DNA of 64,000 bases from Vibrio viridaestus (GTDB taxonomy: Bacteria; Pseudomonadota; Gammaproteobacteria; Enterobacterales; Vibrionaceae). The position numbers and the translations under genes were made by a program. The notes under the pieces were generated by a model that made no database searches, was not told the DNA's origin, and saw only the letters and a list, made by a program, of their open reading frames with translations. The DNA is taken from contig NZ_RJVQ01000010.1 in assembly GCF_003856525.1 (NCBI RefSeq), positions 62,001-126,000 of the forward strand, in the 5' to 3' direction. The number at the start of each line of letters is the position of its first letter. Positions within the stretch are counted from its first letter, which is position 1. Below, piece after piece: positions 9,449-19,558 of the stretch.

Positions 9449-10451
9449 CGTCCGTTAATACGTCAGCAACATTCACTTTAGACATGTCTTCCTGCTGATT
9501 TTTATCTCCCTCTTTGGGCGGACAGAACGCGATGTGTCTGCCCTGAGAGTTTAATGGCCTCCAGCGCAGAGGCGTTGCCGACCGTTTAGCAGGAAAGAAA
9601 CCAACAGTAGGCACATCTATAGCCGCAGCGATATGTAGTGGTCCGGTTGAACCTGCAATAAACACACTGGCACATGCGATAGACTTTGCAAAGTCGGGTA
9701 AGCCATCGTTTTTATCATAAACAACGGCTCTCTCACCATGCTTGTTAATTAGAGACTGAAGTTCGTAGGCTTTTTCTTCCTCTCCTGGACCGGCAGTCAG
9801 AACAACCTCAAAGTCACCCTCAATACCATCTACCAAATTACAGTACTGCTGCAGTGACAAATTATTCGCAGAACCGCCACTACCTGCATGAACATAAATC
9901 CAAGGTTTATCGGCGCGAATGCCTAATTGTGCTGATAGCTTGCTGCGCTGGCGCTCTAGCTCAGATAGAGAAAAATTGAGATAAGGTGGTTTAGGCTCCA
10001 CGATCGCTATCTGATTATCAGATAAAAAAGCTCTCACTAAGTCGAGATTATATTCATATTCTGGCTTTCTTGATTGAGAGCGTTTTTGCTTGATCCTACG
10101 GTTATAAAAAACCTGAGCAAATTTTGTCGCTGGCGCCAGACGATATGGAACCTTAGCCTTCCACACCACTAGTGCGTTATAGGTTGTCGAGAAAAAGTTA
10201 ATTGATGCATCAAATCTCTGGTGACGAATAGTACGAATCATCTCCGCTTGCGCATCTTTACTCCCGTTCTTTGTTGGATCTTCAATAACATCATCGATCC
10301 ATGGACATAGACGCGCTAACGCAACCGTATATTTAGGGACAAGGGCTGTGATATGACAATCAGGTATGGATGCTTTTAGCATAGCAAAACTTGGCCACGC
10401 TAACATAAAGTCACCAATCTTATCATTTCGTACAACAAGTAACTTTTTCAT
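9417..10451 (-). CDS. GT9 family (heptosyltransferase-like) LPS core enzyme
   Basis: 344 residues. The opening [20 protein letters not shown] and [20 protein letters not shown] near residue 267 are the conserved GT9 nucleotide-sugar sites. It is a third heptosyltransferase-type protein, different in sequence from WaaF and the OpsX-like enzyme, so it may add heptose III, IV or another ADP/NDP-sugar. It is transcribed toward waaE with overlapping 3' ends, and its start lies 109 bases from the divergent coaD. Substrate unknown. Confidence 0.85.
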   Translation of the reverse strand: MKKLLVVRNDKIGDFMLAWPSFAMLKASIPDCHITALVPKYTVALARLCPWIDDVIEDPTKNGSKDAQAEMIRTIRHQRFDASINFFSTTYNALVVWKAKVPYRLAPATKFAQVFYNRRIKQKRSQSRKPEYEYNLDLVRAFLSDNQIAIVEPKPPYLNFSLSELERQRSKLSAQLGIRADKPWIYVHAGSGGSANNLSLQQYCNLVDGIEGDFEVVLTAGPGEEEKAYELQSLINKHGERAVVYDKNDGLPDFAKSIACASVFIAGSTGPLHIAAAIDVPTVGFFPAKRSATPLRWRPLNSQGRHIAFCPPKEGDKNQQEDMSKVNVADVLTDVNPWVKTYLS

Positions 10452-10560
10452 TTCAGACTCGTAAACCGATACAACATCGATATCATACCCGTATCCGTAG
10501 GTAATTTTGATCCTTTTTGTTACTATTACAAAAGTTTTGTTGTTTTAAAGAGGTCAACTT

Positions 10561-11055
10561 GTGAGCCATAAAAAATATTCGCGAGTGATTTACCCAGGGA
10601 CGTTTGACCCGATGACAAACGGCCATATAGATATCGTAGAACGTGCAGCCTGCATGTTTGATGAAGTCATTATTGCTGTAGCGGCAAGCCCAAGTAAAAA
10701 CACCATGTTTACCTTGGCAGAACGCGTTCATTTTGCACAAGAAGTAACAAAGCAGTTATCAAACGTATCCGTGCAAGGGTTCTCGGGGTTATTGGTGGAT
10801 TTTGCCAAACAAGTTGACGCTAACGTTCTGGTACGAGGACTGAGAACAACGATGGATTTCGAGTATGAGTTTGGGCTTACAGCTATGTATCGCAAACTCA
10901 TGCCGGATTTAGAAAGTGTATTTCTGACGCCAGCAGATGAGTTTGCATTTCTTTCCTCAACAATAGTCAGAGAAGTAGCCATTCACGGTGGAGATGTGAA
11001 ATCGTTTGTCCCTAAAATCATCGCTGAGGCACTTATAAAGAAAAAAAGAGTCTAG
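10561..11055 (+). CDS. coaD: Phosphopantetheine adenylyltransferase
   Basis: Catalyses the reversible transfer of AMP from ATP to 4'-phosphopantetheine, the penultimate step of coenzyme A synthesis. The 164-residue protein has the nucleotidyltransferase motif [10 protein letters not shown] at residues 13-22 and the SSTIVRE loop near residue 131. It starts with GTG, preceded by AAAGAGG. Location beside the LPS core cluster is conserved in enterics and vibrios. Confidence 0.97.
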   Translation: MSHKKYSRVIYPGTFDPMTNGHIDIVERAACMFDEVIIAVAASPSKNTMFTLAERVHFAQEVTKQLSNVSVQGFSGLLVDFAKQVDANVLVRGLRTTMDFEYEFGLTAMYRKLMPDLESVFLTPADEFAFLSSTIVREVAIHGGDVKSFVPKIIAEALIKKKRV

Positions 11056-11073
11056 CCGCTTCAGTTCTTAATA

Positions 11074-11883
11074 TTATTTCTGGCAAACTCGGCAAAAAAA
11101 CGTATTCCGTTGGCCAATTTTCTGTTCGTGGATTAATGCACCACATTCAGGGCAAGGTTCCCCTGCTTTACCGTAAACTCTGAGTTTCTGCGCAAAATAA
11201 CCGGGTTTACCATCAGCCTGAGCGAAATCCTTAAGCGTTGTTCCACCTTGCTTGATCGAGTAAGCGAGTACTGACTTAATTTCAGAAACAAAAACGGTCC
11301 ACTCTTCTCGAGTCAAACTACTTGCGGGCCGTGTCGGGAGAATATGAGAAGTAAACAGTGATTCATTCGCGTAAATATTACCGACCCCGACAACATTCTT
11401 GTTGTCCATGATGAATTGCTTAATAGCAACACGCTTGCCATTCGCTTTTCCCATAATGTCATCAACATTAAATTCATCACTTAATGGCTCAGGCCCTAAG
11501 TTACTTAAAACAGAGTGGTTTTCACCAATAGGCGACCATAGCCATGCTCCAAAGCGGCGTGGGTCGTTATAACGTAATACCTTGCCATTACACATAAACA
11601 GATCTACGTGATCGTGTTTTTGTGGCTCTATTGGCGCATCCAAGACCCGAAGTGAACCCGACATCCCTAAGTGGACAATCGCCGTACCGATATCTGTCCT
11701 GATGAGCAGATATTTTGCTCGACGTTCAATACTGCGGATAACTTGTCCTTCTAGCTGGTTTAATTCAAAAGGAATATCCCAGCGAAGCTTTGGCGTCCGT
11801 ACAGCAATTGATTTAACTTGTTCACCAACCAGATACGGGCTAATACCCATACGGCTTACTTCAACTTCTGGTAATTCAGGCAT
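11074..11883 (-). CDS. mutM: Formamidopyrimidine-DNA glycosylase
   Basis: Removes 8-oxoguanine and ring-opened purines and cleaves the abasic site. 269 residues. The N-terminus MPELPEVEV supplies the catalytic Pro2 and Glu3. A C-terminal zinc finger with four cysteines (CPEC ... CRVC) occupies about residues 243-267, and NIYANESLF near 168 belongs to the helix-two-turn-helix. It is convergent with coaD with 18 bases between stops, and follows a small membrane-protein gene with 8 bases between them, so the two may be co-transcribed. Confidence 0.97.
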   Translation of the reverse strand: MPELPEVEVSRMGISPYLVGEQVKSIAVRTPKLRWDIPFELNQLEGQVIRSIERRAKYLLIRTDIGTAIVHLGMSGSLRVLDAPIEPQKHDHVDLFMCNGKVLRYNDPRRFGAWLWSPIGENHSVLSNLGPEPLSDEFNVDDIMGKANGKRVAIKQFIMDNKNVVGVGNIYANESLFTSHILPTRPASSLTREEWTVFVSEIKSVLAYSIKQGGTTLKDFAQADGKPGYFAQKLRVYGKAGEPCPECGALIHEQKIGQRNTFFCRVCQK

Positions 11884-11891
11884 GTTTTTCT

Positions 11892-12368
11892 CTAATCGTT
11901 CTTTTTTGGGAAAAGATAATCTTTATCAACAGAAACCGCAATCCAATCACCTCGCCAGTTTTTAAACAACCAAAATTGAGGTAATTGATACAAGGTTATT
12001 CGTTGTGGCTCTTCCTGCTGTTGATACCAAACTTCAACAGATTCTGGAGCGGGTAAACGACTGACTAACGCATTATAGGTATCACTATCTACAATCGTTC
12101 CCTGAATCTGAGACCAACGATGAAAAAGCTCCTCTGCTGAAATAGCCAATCTTGGCTCTAATGACCACTGAGATGCTTTTTTTTCTAGAGCCCAATTAGA
12201 GCTGTAGACCGCTTTTACCGTGTAGTCAGGACGAAATAAATGAGTGGATGCCTGCTGATCTGGGGGAATCAGATACGTTTTGATAAGTGTAGGTAAGTTG
12301 AGAATAACGATAAAAAAAATAATCGATAAAATAAGAATGTTATTCCACTTGCGTCTGTTATATCGCAT
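11892..12368 (-). CDS. Conserved membrane-anchored protein of unknown function
   Basis: 158 residues, not recognised as a characterised family. One hydrophobic segment at about residues 11-33 after a basic N-terminus (RYNRRKW) predicts a type II inner-membrane anchor with a soluble periplasmic domain. That domain contains aromatic-rich motifs such as [15 protein letters not shown]. It ends 8 bases before mutM on the same strand. In vibrios a hypothetical gene is commonly found in this position. Confidence 0.75.
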   Translation of the reverse strand: MRYNRRKWNNILILSIIFFIVILNLPTLIKTYLIPPDQQASTHLFRPDYTVKAVYSSNWALEKKASQWSLEPRLAISAEELFHRWSQIQGTIVDSDTYNALVSRLPAPESVEVWYQQQEEPQRITLYQLPQFWLFKNWRGDWIAVSVDKDYLFPKKND

Positions 12369-12432
12369 GACCGCCTCTTATTAAATCACTCTGCTTAAAC
12401 GTATTATTACCTTAGTCGAAGAATAAGCAATA

Positions 12433-12462
12433 AAAAAACCCAGCTATAAAGCTGGGTTTTTT
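12433..12462 (-). terminator. Rho-independent terminator of rpmB-rpmG
   Basis: A 12-base arm A6CCCAGC, six-base loop and its complement GCTGGGT6. On the minus strand the hairpin ends in a T-run just after rpmG. It could also act on the other strand. Confidence 0.9.
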
Positions 12463-12484
12463 ACACTGTTACAAAGAAAATCAA

Positions 12485-12652
12485 TTACTTGATTTTAGCT
12501 TCTTTGTAGATAACGTGCTTGCGAACTACAGGATCAAATTTCTTGATCTCGAACTTGCCTGGCATGTTACGTTTGTTCTTGTCAGTTGTGTAAAAATGAC
12601 CAGTACCTGCAGAAGATACTAGACGAATTTTCTCACGAATGCCTTTAGCCAT
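12485..12652 (-). CDS. rpmG: Large-subunit ribosomal protein bL33
   Basis: 55 residues, opening [20 protein letters not shown] and ending in YKEAKIK, the standard bL33 sequence. This gene is short but certain. It lacks the paired CxxC motifs, so it is the zinc-independent (C-minus) form. It follows rpmB by 18 bases with an AAGAGGAAAA-type ribosome binding site and is followed by a strong terminator. Confidence 0.98.
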   Translation of the reverse strand: MAKGIREKIRLVSSAGTGHFYTTDKNKRNMPGKFEIKKFDPVVRKHVIYKEAKIK

Positions 12653-12670
12653 GGTCTTTTCCTCTTAAAC

Positions 12671-12907
12671 TTAAACGTTTTCGCCGCGTGCACGGATATC
12701 AGCGATAACAGCATCGATGCCTTTCTTATCGATGATACGCATACCTTTAGCAGTTAGACGTAGTTTAACAAAACGTTTTTCGCTCTCTACCCAGAAACGA
12801 TGAGTTTGTAGGTTCGGCAGAAAACGACGCTTAGTAGCATTTTTTGCGTGTGAACGGTTGTTACCCGTTACTGGACGCTTACCAGTTACTTGGCATACTC
12901 GGGACAT
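12671..12907 (-). CDS. rpmB: Large-subunit ribosomal protein bL28
   Basis: 78 residues starting [20 protein letters not shown], the canonical bL28 N-terminus. The ATG at 12907 is preferred over an in-frame upstream start at 12922 because it matches the family length of 78. It forms an operon with rpmG and is driven by the promoter at 13031-13059. Confidence 0.98.
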   Translation of the reverse strand: MSRVCQVTGKRPVTGNNRSHAKNATKRRFLPNLQTHRFWVESEKRFVKLRLTAKGMRIIDKKGIDAVIADIRARGENV

Positions 12908-13030
12908 GAATGTCTTCTCCAAATCGTTTCAGCTCGATATCAACCTTGGTGGCCGAACCTCTTTACTAATAGAAGAGCAGAGGTTTAAAACCGTTATGGA
13001 AAATCCATACAAGGCTATCAAAGGTCGCGC

Positions 13031-13059
13031 ATTATACTAACTTGACGTGCATTGCTCAA
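13031..13059 (-). promoter_or_regulatory. Sigma-70 promoter for rpmB-rpmG
   Basis: On the minus strand, TTGAGC (13054-13059) and a perfect TATAAT (13031-13036) are 17 bases apart, followed by a GC-rich stretch (GCGCGACC) typical of stringently controlled ribosomal promoters. The predicted leader before rpmB is about 115 bases. Confidence 0.8.
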
Positions 13060-13173
13060 GACCCGAACAGATCCTTTTTGCAGATCTTTTGATCTTTTTT
13101 ATCGCCGAGCTGATTTAGGTTAAAAATTTAGTGGCGGAATAATAGCAGAAATAATGGGCGGAACAAGGAAAAC

Positions 13174-13839
13174 TTACTCCATCCACCCCCTTTCACAAAA
13201 AGAAACGATTTCACCATCACCAATAACCAGATGATCGAGGACTCGAATATCAACTAAAGCCAGTGCATCCTTGATTCTTCGGGTGATACGTCGGTCGGCC
13301 TGACTGGGTTCGGCAACACCCGAAGGGTGATTATGAGCAAGAATAAGAGCCGCCGCATTATGGTGTAGTGCCTGTCTCACTACCTCTCTTGGATGTACAG
13401 AAGCTGAATCTATGGTTCCCTCAAATAAAATTTCACCCTGAATCACTCGATTTTGATTATCTAAATAAAGGACATAAAATGCTTCTCTGGGTCTGTCTCG
13501 CAATAAACCAGATAAATAAAGACGAGTTTGTGTTGGGCTACTTAGTGCGTCTCCTCGCTCCAGAGTCTCCATGAGATAACGCTGGGTCATTTCCAGTACC
13601 GCTTGCAACTGGACGTATTTCGCTTCTCCCAGCCCTTTATAACGACAAAACTCATTCTTACTGGCTGCAAACAGTTTTCTTAGAGAGCCAAATTCACTTA
13701 AAAGGTGACTAGCGAGGCACAAAACGTTCATCTCTTTGGTGCCTGTGCGCAGAAAAATCGCGAGCAGCTCAACATCGGATAACGATTGAGGGCCGTGACT
13801 CAGAAGTTTCTCTCTGGGCATAGATTCATTAGGTATCAT
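13174..13839 (-). CDS. radC: RadC-family JAB1/MPN domain protein
   Basis: 221 residues from the ATG at 13839, which has a strong AAGGAGAG site; a longer in-frame start at 13899 lacks one. The N-terminal part has a helix-hairpin-helix-like region ([15 protein letters not shown]). The C-terminal MPN+ metalloprotease-like motif HNHPSG with a following SxxD (AEPSQAD) is complete. Despite the name, a direct role in repair is not established for the family. The location between rpmB and coaBC is conserved. Confidence 0.92.
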   Translation of the reverse strand: MIPNESMPREKLLSHGPQSLSDVELLAIFLRTGTKEMNVLCLASHLLSEFGSLRKLFAASKNEFCRYKGLGEAKYVQLQAVLEMTQRYLMETLERGDALSSPTQTRLYLSGLLRDRPREAFYVLYLDNQNRVIQGEILFEGTIDSASVHPREVVRQALHHNAAALILAHNHPSGVAEPSQADRRITRRIKDALALVDIRVLDHLVIGDGEIVSFCERGWME

Positions 13840-14057
13840 CTTATCTCTCCTTTTTCGGGAAGAGATCAAACAATAAATTCGTGGCGTAACAACGAGCAAA
13901 ACTCTAAATTTAGCTTGGGCACAAAGAAGATTAAGTCACTTGCAGCATGCATCTACATATATTCTGCGACTAAGTACTCACTTCGCTGTTATGTCACCAC
14001 TGCTGTATCTAGAAAAACTTGTGCTAACATAGCAGCAGATATTTTGAGGATAAGAAT
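13840..14057. promoter_or_regulatory. Divergent radC / coaBC intergenic region
   Basis: 218 bases holding the promoters of both genes. A sequence CTAAGTACTCAC at 13970-13981 matches 10 of 12 positions of the SlmA binding consensus GTGAGTACTCAC. slmA is in the coaBC operon, so the site could be relevant, but similar matches occur elsewhere by chance. Confidence 0.35.
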
Positions 14058-15260
14058 ATGCAGACATTAGCCGGAAAGAAAATTCTTCTCGGGATGAGCG
14101 GTGGTATCGCGGCTTATAAGTGTGCAGAACTCACACGTCGCCTTATCGAACGCGGAGCCGAAGTCCATGTTGTCATGACAGAAGCGGCAAAAGAATTCAT
14201 CACACCTTTAACAATGCAAGCCGTATCGGGACATCAGGTTGCTTCAAGCCTACTCGATCCAGATGCAGAACGCTCAATGAATCACATTGAATTAGCAAAA
14301 TGGGCTGACTTGGTGTTGCTCGCCCCCGCAACAGCCGACCTTATTGCTCGGGTTGCAGGAGGGTTGGGTAATGACCTATTAACCACATTAGTGCTTGCGA
14401 CAGATGCACCCGTTGCTGTTGCTCCAGCGATGAACCAGCAAATGTACCGAAATATTGCAACTCAGGAAAATATTGCGACGCTTAGTCGTCGTCAGTTTTC
14501 TATCTGGGGACCGGCTTCAGGCGAACAGGCCTGTGGTGATATCGGTCCAGGGAGAATGTTAGAGCCCATGGATTTAGTCCATTGTTGTGAGCAGTTTTTC
14601 CAGCCAAAGTCACTCGCAGGAAAGTCTGTTCTTATTACAGCAGGTCCAACACAAGAAGCAATCGATCCGGTTCGCTACATCACCAATCACAGTTCAGGAA
14701 AAATGGGCTTTGAGTTAGCACAGGCAGCTTCTAACCTAGGAGCTAAAGTAACCTTAGTCAGTGGCCCAGTGAACTTAAGTACACCATTAGGCGTTCATAG
14801 ACTGGATATAAAAAGTGCCGCTGAGATGCACTCTAAGGTAATGGAAGTCGCCTCGAATCATGATATTTTTATTAGCTGTGCGGCTGTTGCGGATTATCGA
14901 CCTGCTGATGTAGCCGAGCAAAAAATCAAGAAAACAGATGACAATGATGAAATGACCCTAAAAATGGTCAAGAATCCCGATATTGTTGCGTCAGTTGCGT
15001 CTATGGAAAAAGGCAGACCCTTTACGGTTGGCTTTGCTGCTGAAACGCAAAATGTTGCATCTTATGCAAAAGCAAAATTAGAAAGAAAAAAACTCGACCT
15101 TATTTGTGCTAACGATGTATCAGTAGCCGGACAAGGTTTTAACAGCGATTCAAATGCACTCACCGTTTATTGGCCTGATGGAGAGCACGTCTTTCCTCTC
15201 ACATCAAAAAGCCAGTTAGCACTCGCGTTGATGTCATTTATCGGTGAAAAAATACAATAA
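14058..15260 (+). CDS. coaBC: Bifunctional phosphopantothenoylcysteine decarboxylase / phosphopantothenate-cysteine ligase
   Basis: Joins cysteine to 4'-phosphopantothenate with CTP and decarboxylates the product to 4'-phosphopantetheine, feeding CoaD. 400 residues. The N-terminal flavoprotein CoaC domain (about 1-190) has [18 protein letters not shown] and the PAMNQQMY active-site loop. The C-terminal CoaB domain (about 190-400) has [16 protein letters not shown] and NHSSGKMG. An AGGATAAGAAT ribosome binding site precedes the ATG. It is followed by slmA after 50 bases on the same strand. Confidence 0.97.
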   Translation: MQTLAGKKILLGMSGGIAAYKCAELTRRLIERGAEVHVVMTEAAKEFITPLTMQAVSGHQVASSLLDPDAERSMNHIELAKWADLVLLAPATADLIARVAGGLGNDLLTTLVLATDAPVAVAPAMNQQMYRNIATQENIATLSRRQFSIWGPASGEQACGDIGPGRMLEPMDLVHCCEQFFQPKSLAGKSVLITAGPTQEAIDPVRYITNHSSGKMGFELAQAASNLGAKVTLVSGPVNLSTPLGVHRLDIKSAAEMHSKVMEVASNHDIFISCAAVADYRPADVAEQKIKKTDDNDEMTLKMVKNPDIVASVASMEKGRPFTVGFAAETQNVASYAKAKLERKKLDLICANDVSVAGQGFNSDSNALTVYWPDGEHVFPLTSKSQLALALMSFIGEKIQ

Positions 15261-15310
15261 TAATCAATCATAGCTAAGTCTTTAACATTTGAGTGGAGAA
15301 GGACAAAGGA

Positions 15311-15901
15311 ATGAGTGGTACAAAGAAAAGTAACCGCAGGGAAGAAATTCTACAAGCATTAGCCGAAATGCTAGAATCACACGACGGAGCTTCACGTATT
15401 ACAACGGCTAAGTTGGCAAAACAGGTTGGTGTTTCTGAAGCCGCTCTATATCGACATTTTCCCAGTAAAGCCAGAATGTTCGAAGGACTCATTGAATTTA
15501 TAGAAGAGACGCTAATGTCGCGCATCAACTATATTCTCAATGAAGAAAAAGATACATTGAATCGCCTAAAAATGGTGATTCAACTGATACTTGCGTTCTC
15601 TGAGAGAAATCCCGGGCTGACGCGAATTTTATCAGGTCATGCTTTAATGTTCGAAAATGAGCGCCTTAGAGACAGAATTAACCAATTATATGAACGTATT
15701 GAAACATCGTTGCGACAAATCTTACGCGAAAGGAAACTTCGCGAGGGGAAATCTTTTCCTGTTGAAGAAACGATTCTTGCTTCTCAACTCCTTGGTCAGG
15801 TGGAGGGTAGCTTGAATCGTTTTGTCCGCTCCGATTTCAAATATCCACCCACAGCGAATTTCGAAGAGTACTGGGCTCTTCTAAGCGCACAAATAAAGTA
15901 A
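15311..15901 (+). CDS. slmA: Nucleoid occlusion factor SlmA (TetR family)
   Basis: Binds specific chromosomal sites and antagonises FtsZ polymerisation over the nucleoid. 196 residues from the ATG at 15311 with AAAGGA before it; an upstream in-frame ATG (15293) is less likely. The helix-turn-helix [20 protein letters not shown] (residues 34-53) and [16 protein letters not shown] are almost identical to E. coli SlmA. It sits between coaBC and lpxL, and is followed by lpxL after only 4 bases. Confidence 0.96.
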   Translation: MSGTKKSNRREEILQALAEMLESHDGASRITTAKLAKQVGVSEAALYRHFPSKARMFEGLIEFIEETLMSRINYILNEEKDTLNRLKMVIQLILAFSERNPGLTRILSGHALMFENERLRDRINQLYERIETSLRQILRERKLREGKSFPVEETILASQLLGQVEGSLNRFVRSDFKYPPTANFEEYWALLSAQIK

Positions 15902-15905
15902 CTAT

Positions 15906-16853
15906 ATGAGTGATTATAAAGTCGGAAAACCAGAGTTTTCTTTCTCTTTGCTGCATCCTAAATATTGGGGCGTCTGGTTTGGGTTCGGTATGTTGGCGCT
16001 GATCGTTAACATACTCCCGTACACAGCTTCAATAAAATTAGGGCAGTCGTTGGGCAAATTCGCGATGCGATTTGGTAAAAAACGTCTGCACATTGCACGC
16101 CGCAATTTAGAACTATCGTTTCCTGATAAACCAGAAGATGAAATAGAACAACTGTTAGTCGAAAACTTTAAGAATACTGGTGCCGCCTTAATCGAATCTG
16201 GTATCGCATGGTTTTGGCCAACATGGCGTTTTCGCCGTATTCTCATTAACAAAGATACTCATGCTCTTGCCATGCATGAGAAACAGAATAAAGGCGTTCT
16301 GCTTTGTGCCGTGCATGCTTTCAATCTGGAAATATGTGCGCGAGGCTTTGCTGCGTTGGGCATGTCTGGCTATGGTGTCTATAGACCACACAGTAATGCT
16401 GCCTATGAGTTTATTCAGTATCGGGGCAGAAGCCGTGACGGTAATAAACTCGTTTATCGACGCGATCTCAAGAAAATGATTCGGGTATTAAGACAGGGTG
16501 AACGTCTATTTTATCTTCCAGATCAGGATTATGGACACAATAAATCGGTTTTTGTCCCTTTCTTTGCCGTTCAGGATGCTTGTACGACAACTGGAACCAG
16601 TATCCTCGCGTATGCCAGCAAATGCGCCATCGTTCCTGTTTCCGGATTCCGTAATAACAACGGGAAGTATGAGCTCATGGCTGATGAGTCAATAGAAGAA
16701 AACTATCCTCAAAATGACAAAACCGCAGCGGCTGCGTATATGAACAAATACGTAGAAGCAGTTATACTTCGCGCTCCAGAGCAATGGATGTGGCTACACA
16801 AGCGCTTCAAATCTCTGCCTGATGGCACACAATCCAACCAACGATATCAATAA
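15906..16853 (+). CDS. lpxL: Lipid A late acyltransferase, LpxL-like
   Basis: Transfers a secondary acyl chain from acyl-ACP to Kdo-lipid IVA. 315 residues; an N-terminal hydrophobic anchor at about 24-45 and the catalytic HX4E motif (HAFNLE, near residues 137-142) are seen, as are LPDQDYG and VPFFAV. It lies 4 bases after slmA and 18 bases before a second acyltransferase. In V. cholerae the equivalent pair is LpxL (myristoyl) and LpxN (3-hydroxylauroyl); assignment here is by order and motif. Confidence 0.9.
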   Translation: MSDYKVGKPEFSFSLLHPKYWGVWFGFGMLALIVNILPYTASIKLGQSLGKFAMRFGKKRLHIARRNLELSFPDKPEDEIEQLLVENFKNTGAALIESGIAWFWPTWRFRRILINKDTHALAMHEKQNKGVLLCAVHAFNLEICARGFAALGMSGYGVYRPHSNAAYEFIQYRGRSRDGNKLVYRRDLKKMIRVLRQGERLFYLPDQDYGHNKSVFVPFFAVQDACTTTGTSILAYASKCAIVPVSGFRNNNGKYELMADESIEENYPQNDKTAAAAYMNKYVEAVILRAPEQWMWLHKRFKSLPDGTQSNQRYQ

Positions 16854-16871
16854 ATTAAAGGTCTTTATTGA

Positions 16872-17840
16872 ATGAGTTCAGAGCAAGAACAGCCAAAGAA
16901 AAATAGTATCGATTCCTATCTACATGACCCTAAATTTGAGTGGTCATTTCTCCATCCTCGTCATTGGGGAATGTGGTTAGGTGTGCTATTTGCCGCCCTC
17001 CTCGCCTACATTCCTCCCAAATGGCGTGATGGTTTAGCACGAAGGCTATCGTCGATTATTGTTAATAAAAATGGACGCGTCGTAAGAAGAGCCAGAACGA
17101 ACCTGGAGTATTGCTTTCCAGAGAAGTCCGAACAGGAACGCGAAGAAATCGTACGTGAAACCTTCGTGAAAGCCGCCCAATACATGCTGGGCTATTCTGA
17201 GTTTTTGGTGCGCTCGACCAAGCATAATCAGAATCGAGGCGTAATGATTGGTGAAGAGAACATTATTCCTCTTCTTGATGCTGGCGAAAATGTCATTATT
17301 CTTGCACCTCACGCGTGGGCCGTAGACTATCCCGCAGTCATGCTCGCAGCTCGCGGCTATAAAGTAACCACGATAATGAAGCCTCAGCGTAATCCTATCG
17401 GGGACTGGTTGATGCATGTGCAACGTATGCAATACGGCGGTCGAATTTTTGCTCGCGATGCTGGCGTAAAGCCATTCGTTCGCTCCATTAAAGATGGGTA
17501 TATTGGCTACTGGTTACCTGATGAAGACCATGGTCCGCAAAACTCCGTTTTTGTTCCTTTCTTTGCAACTGAGAAAGCAACATTAAAAGGATTTGGCAAG
17601 ATGGCTCGCTTATCGAAAGCGAAAGTCGTTCCGATCCTCCCAGCGTATAATGACAAAACATCAAAATACGAAGTCCATATTTTACCGGCTCTGGAGAACT
17701 TCCCAACCGGAGATGAAGAATTGGATGCTCGTGCAATGAATAAAGCGATAGAAGATCTGCTAACACCACGACCTGAGCAATACATGTGGAATCTGTTTTT
17801 GCTGCAAACGCAAAGAGACGGAAAGAAAATCTACAGCTAA
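16872..17840 (+). CDS. lpxN: Lipid A late acyltransferase, LpxM/LpxN-like
   Basis: 322 residues, a second LPLAT-family acyltransferase. The catalytic motif is HX4D (HAWAVD, near residues 147-152), as in LpxM. LPDEDHG and VPFFATEK match the family. It acts on the cytoplasmic face of the inner membrane, held by a segment near residues 33-50. In V. cholerae the protein in this position is LpxN, which adds 3-hydroxylaurate used for later glycine modification; whether that holds here cannot be seen. A terminator follows directly. Confidence 0.88.
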   Translation: MSSEQEQPKKNSIDSYLHDPKFEWSFLHPRHWGMWLGVLFAALLAYIPPKWRDGLARRLSSIIVNKNGRVVRRARTNLEYCFPEKSEQEREEIVRETFVKAAQYMLGYSEFLVRSTKHNQNRGVMIGEENIIPLLDAGENVIILAPHAWAVDYPAVMLAARGYKVTTIMKPQRNPIGDWLMHVQRMQYGGRIFARDAGVKPFVRSIKDGYIGYWLPDEDHGPQNSVFVPFFATEKATLKGFGKMARLSKAKVVPILPAYNDKTSKYEVHILPALENFPTGDEELDARAMNKAIEDLLTPRPEQYMWNLFLLQTQRDGKKIYS

Positions 17841-17841
17841 T

Positions 17842-17869
17842 AAAAAAGGAAGCCTCGGCTTCCTTTTTT
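17842..17869. terminator. Bidirectional terminator between lpxN and pyrE
   Basis: Arms A6GGAAGCC and GGCTTCCT6 around a two-base loop. A- and T-runs on both sides allow it to end lpxN (plus) and pyrE (minus). Confidence 0.92.
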
Positions 17870-17898
17870 GCTTTCGAATAAACGCATCTATTACAAAC

Positions 17899-18540
17899 TT
17901 ATACACCGTACTGTTGACGATACGCCTTAACAGCTTCAAGGTGCTCAGACTCATCCCCTTTTTCTTCAAGGTATGTGATGAGGTCCGTCAGACCCACAAT
18001 CGAAACAATTGAACAGCCAAAGTCACGCTCGACTTCCTGAATAGCCGATAGTTCACCTTTGCCTTTTTCCTGACGATCAATCGCAACCAAGACACCCGCA
18101 AGGTCTGCACCATTTGCCTTAATGATTTCCATTGATTCACGAATAGCTGTCCCAGCGGTGATTACATCATCGACCAACATAATACGGCCTTCAAGTGCAC
18201 TTCCGACTAAGTTACCACCTTCACCATGGTCTTTTGCTTCTTTACGGTTAAAGCAATACGGTGTATCGACACCATGATGATCAGCAAGTGCCACAGCAGT
18301 TGTGGTCGCAATCGGAATCCCTTTGTAAGCAGGGCCAAACAACACATCGTAACTAATCGCTGAATCGACTAATGCTGCAGCATAAAAACGGCCTAAACGA
18401 GCCAAGTCTCGACCTGTATTAAACAAACCAGCATTAAAAAAATATGGGCTTTTACGGCCTGACTTTAAAGTAAATTCACCAAATTTAAGAACCTGTTTCT
18501 CTAGAGCAAATTCTATAAATTCACGCTGGTATGCTTTCAT
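17899..18540 (-). CDS. pyrE: Orotate phosphoribosyltransferase
   Basis: Makes orotidine 5'-phosphate from orotate and PRPP in pyrimidine synthesis. 213 residues; the PRPP-binding motif [16 protein letters not shown] near residue 120 and [11 protein letters not shown] near residue 67 are intact. The start has an AGAGAAAG ribosome binding site. It lies downstream of rph on the same strand with a terminator-like hairpin between them, as in E. coli rph-pyrE where attenuation links pyrE to UTP level. Confidence 0.97.
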   Translation of the reverse strand: MKAYQREFIEFALEKQVLKFGEFTLKSGRKSPYFFNAGLFNTGRDLARLGRFYAAALVDSAISYDVLFGPAYKGIPIATTTAVALADHHGVDTPYCFNRKEAKDHGEGGNLVGSALEGRIMLVDDVITAGTAIRESMEIIKANGADLAGVLVAIDRQEKGKGELSAIQEVERDFGCSIVSIVGLTDLITYLEEKGDESEHLEAVKAYRQQYGV

Positions 18541-18595
18541 TGACTTTCTCTCTTCCTAAATTAATTGAGCTTGTAGTAACAAAATAATGCTTATA

Positions 18596-18623
18596 AAAAA
18601 ATAGCCCCTGAAACAGGAGCTAT
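18596..18623 (-). terminator. rph terminator / pyrE attenuator
   Basis: On the minus strand ATAGCTCCTG and CAGGGGCTAT pair (one G-T pair) around TTT and are followed by a T-run. It lies 13 bases after rph and 56 bases before pyrE, the position of the UTP-sensing attenuator in E. coli. Attenuation itself is inferred. Confidence 0.75.
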
Positions 18624-18635
18624 CCAATCAAGTGA

Positions 18636-19352
18636 TTAACTTTCTAATGCTGCTTTTTGTGCTGCGACAATATCGGTGATACCTTTTTTCGCTGATGACA
18701 ATAGCGACATTAACTCATCATGCGTGAACGGTTCACCCTCTGCGGTTCCCTGAACTTCAATCAGACGACCGTCTTCGGTCATAACGACGTTCATATCCGT
18801 GTCAGCAGCCGAGTCTTCAACGTACTCGAGATCACACAGAATGTCATCGCCCAGAATGCCTACAGATACCGCAGCAACCAAACCTTTCATTGGGTTCTTT
18901 TTCAATTTGCCTTCCGCGACAAGCTTATTCAACGCATCCGACAGAGCAACACAGGCACCAGAGATAGACGCCGTACGCGTACCACCATCGGCTTGAATAA
19001 CATCACAGTCAACCGTTACCATAATTTCACCCATGGCTTCAAGATTGACTACCGCACGCAAGCTACGAGCGATTAAACGTTGGATTTCCATTGTACGACC
19101 ACCCTGCTTACCACTTGCCGCTTCACGGCGAGTACGAGAGTGCGTAGCGCGAGGTAACATACCATATTCAGCCGTCACCCAGCCTTTTCCCTGACCTTTT
19201 AGCCAACGAGGGACATTTTCCTCGACGCTGGCATTACACAGCACTTTAGTATTACCAAACTCCACTAAAACGGAGCCTTCTGCATAAGCGGTGTAATTAC
19301 GAGTGATTTTTATAGGTCGAACCTGATCGGCAGCACGGTTATTTGGACGCAT
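18636..19352 (-). CDS. rph: Ribonuclease PH
   Basis: Phosphorolytic 3'-5' exoribonuclease that trims tRNA 3' ends. 238 residues, full length, starting [37 protein letters not shown] near residue 85 and the phosphate-binding and active-site segment [18 protein letters not shown] near 115 are intact, so unlike the rph-1 frameshift allele of E. coli K-12 this gene should be functional. It is divergent from yicC. Confidence 0.97.
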   Translation of the reverse strand: MRPNNRAADQVRPIKITRNYTAYAEGSVLVEFGNTKVLCNASVEENVPRWLKGQGKGWVTAEYGMLPRATHSRTRREAASGKQGGRTMEIQRLIARSLRAVVNLEAMGEIMVTVDCDVIQADGGTRTASISGACVALSDALNKLVAEGKLKKNPMKGLVAAVSVGILGDDILCDLEYVEDSAADTDMNVVMTEDGRLIEVQGTAEGEPFTHDELMSLLSSAKKGITDIVAAQKAALES

Positions 19353-19558
19353 GACGCTTCTACCTTAAATTGGGTGAACGAATGGATTGGGCGCTGATTA
19401 TATAAGAAATCGACGCTTGTTCCTAGTTTGAGCCTAAAGCTTACCATTTCATGATATCTCTGTGTCACAAACGTGTTTGAATGGTAACGATTAAGCATCT
19501 ATCTATGCTAGTATTTCTCTAAGAAAGAGATTGATATTTTTTAACCAAGGATATTTAA

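Noticed and set aside
10483-10740. Minus-strand frame overlapping coaD
   Set aside because: Antisense shadow of coaD with no ribosome binding site or family resemblance.
16498-16695. Small frames within lpxL and lpxN
   Set aside because: Out-of-frame shadows of the acyltransferase genes.
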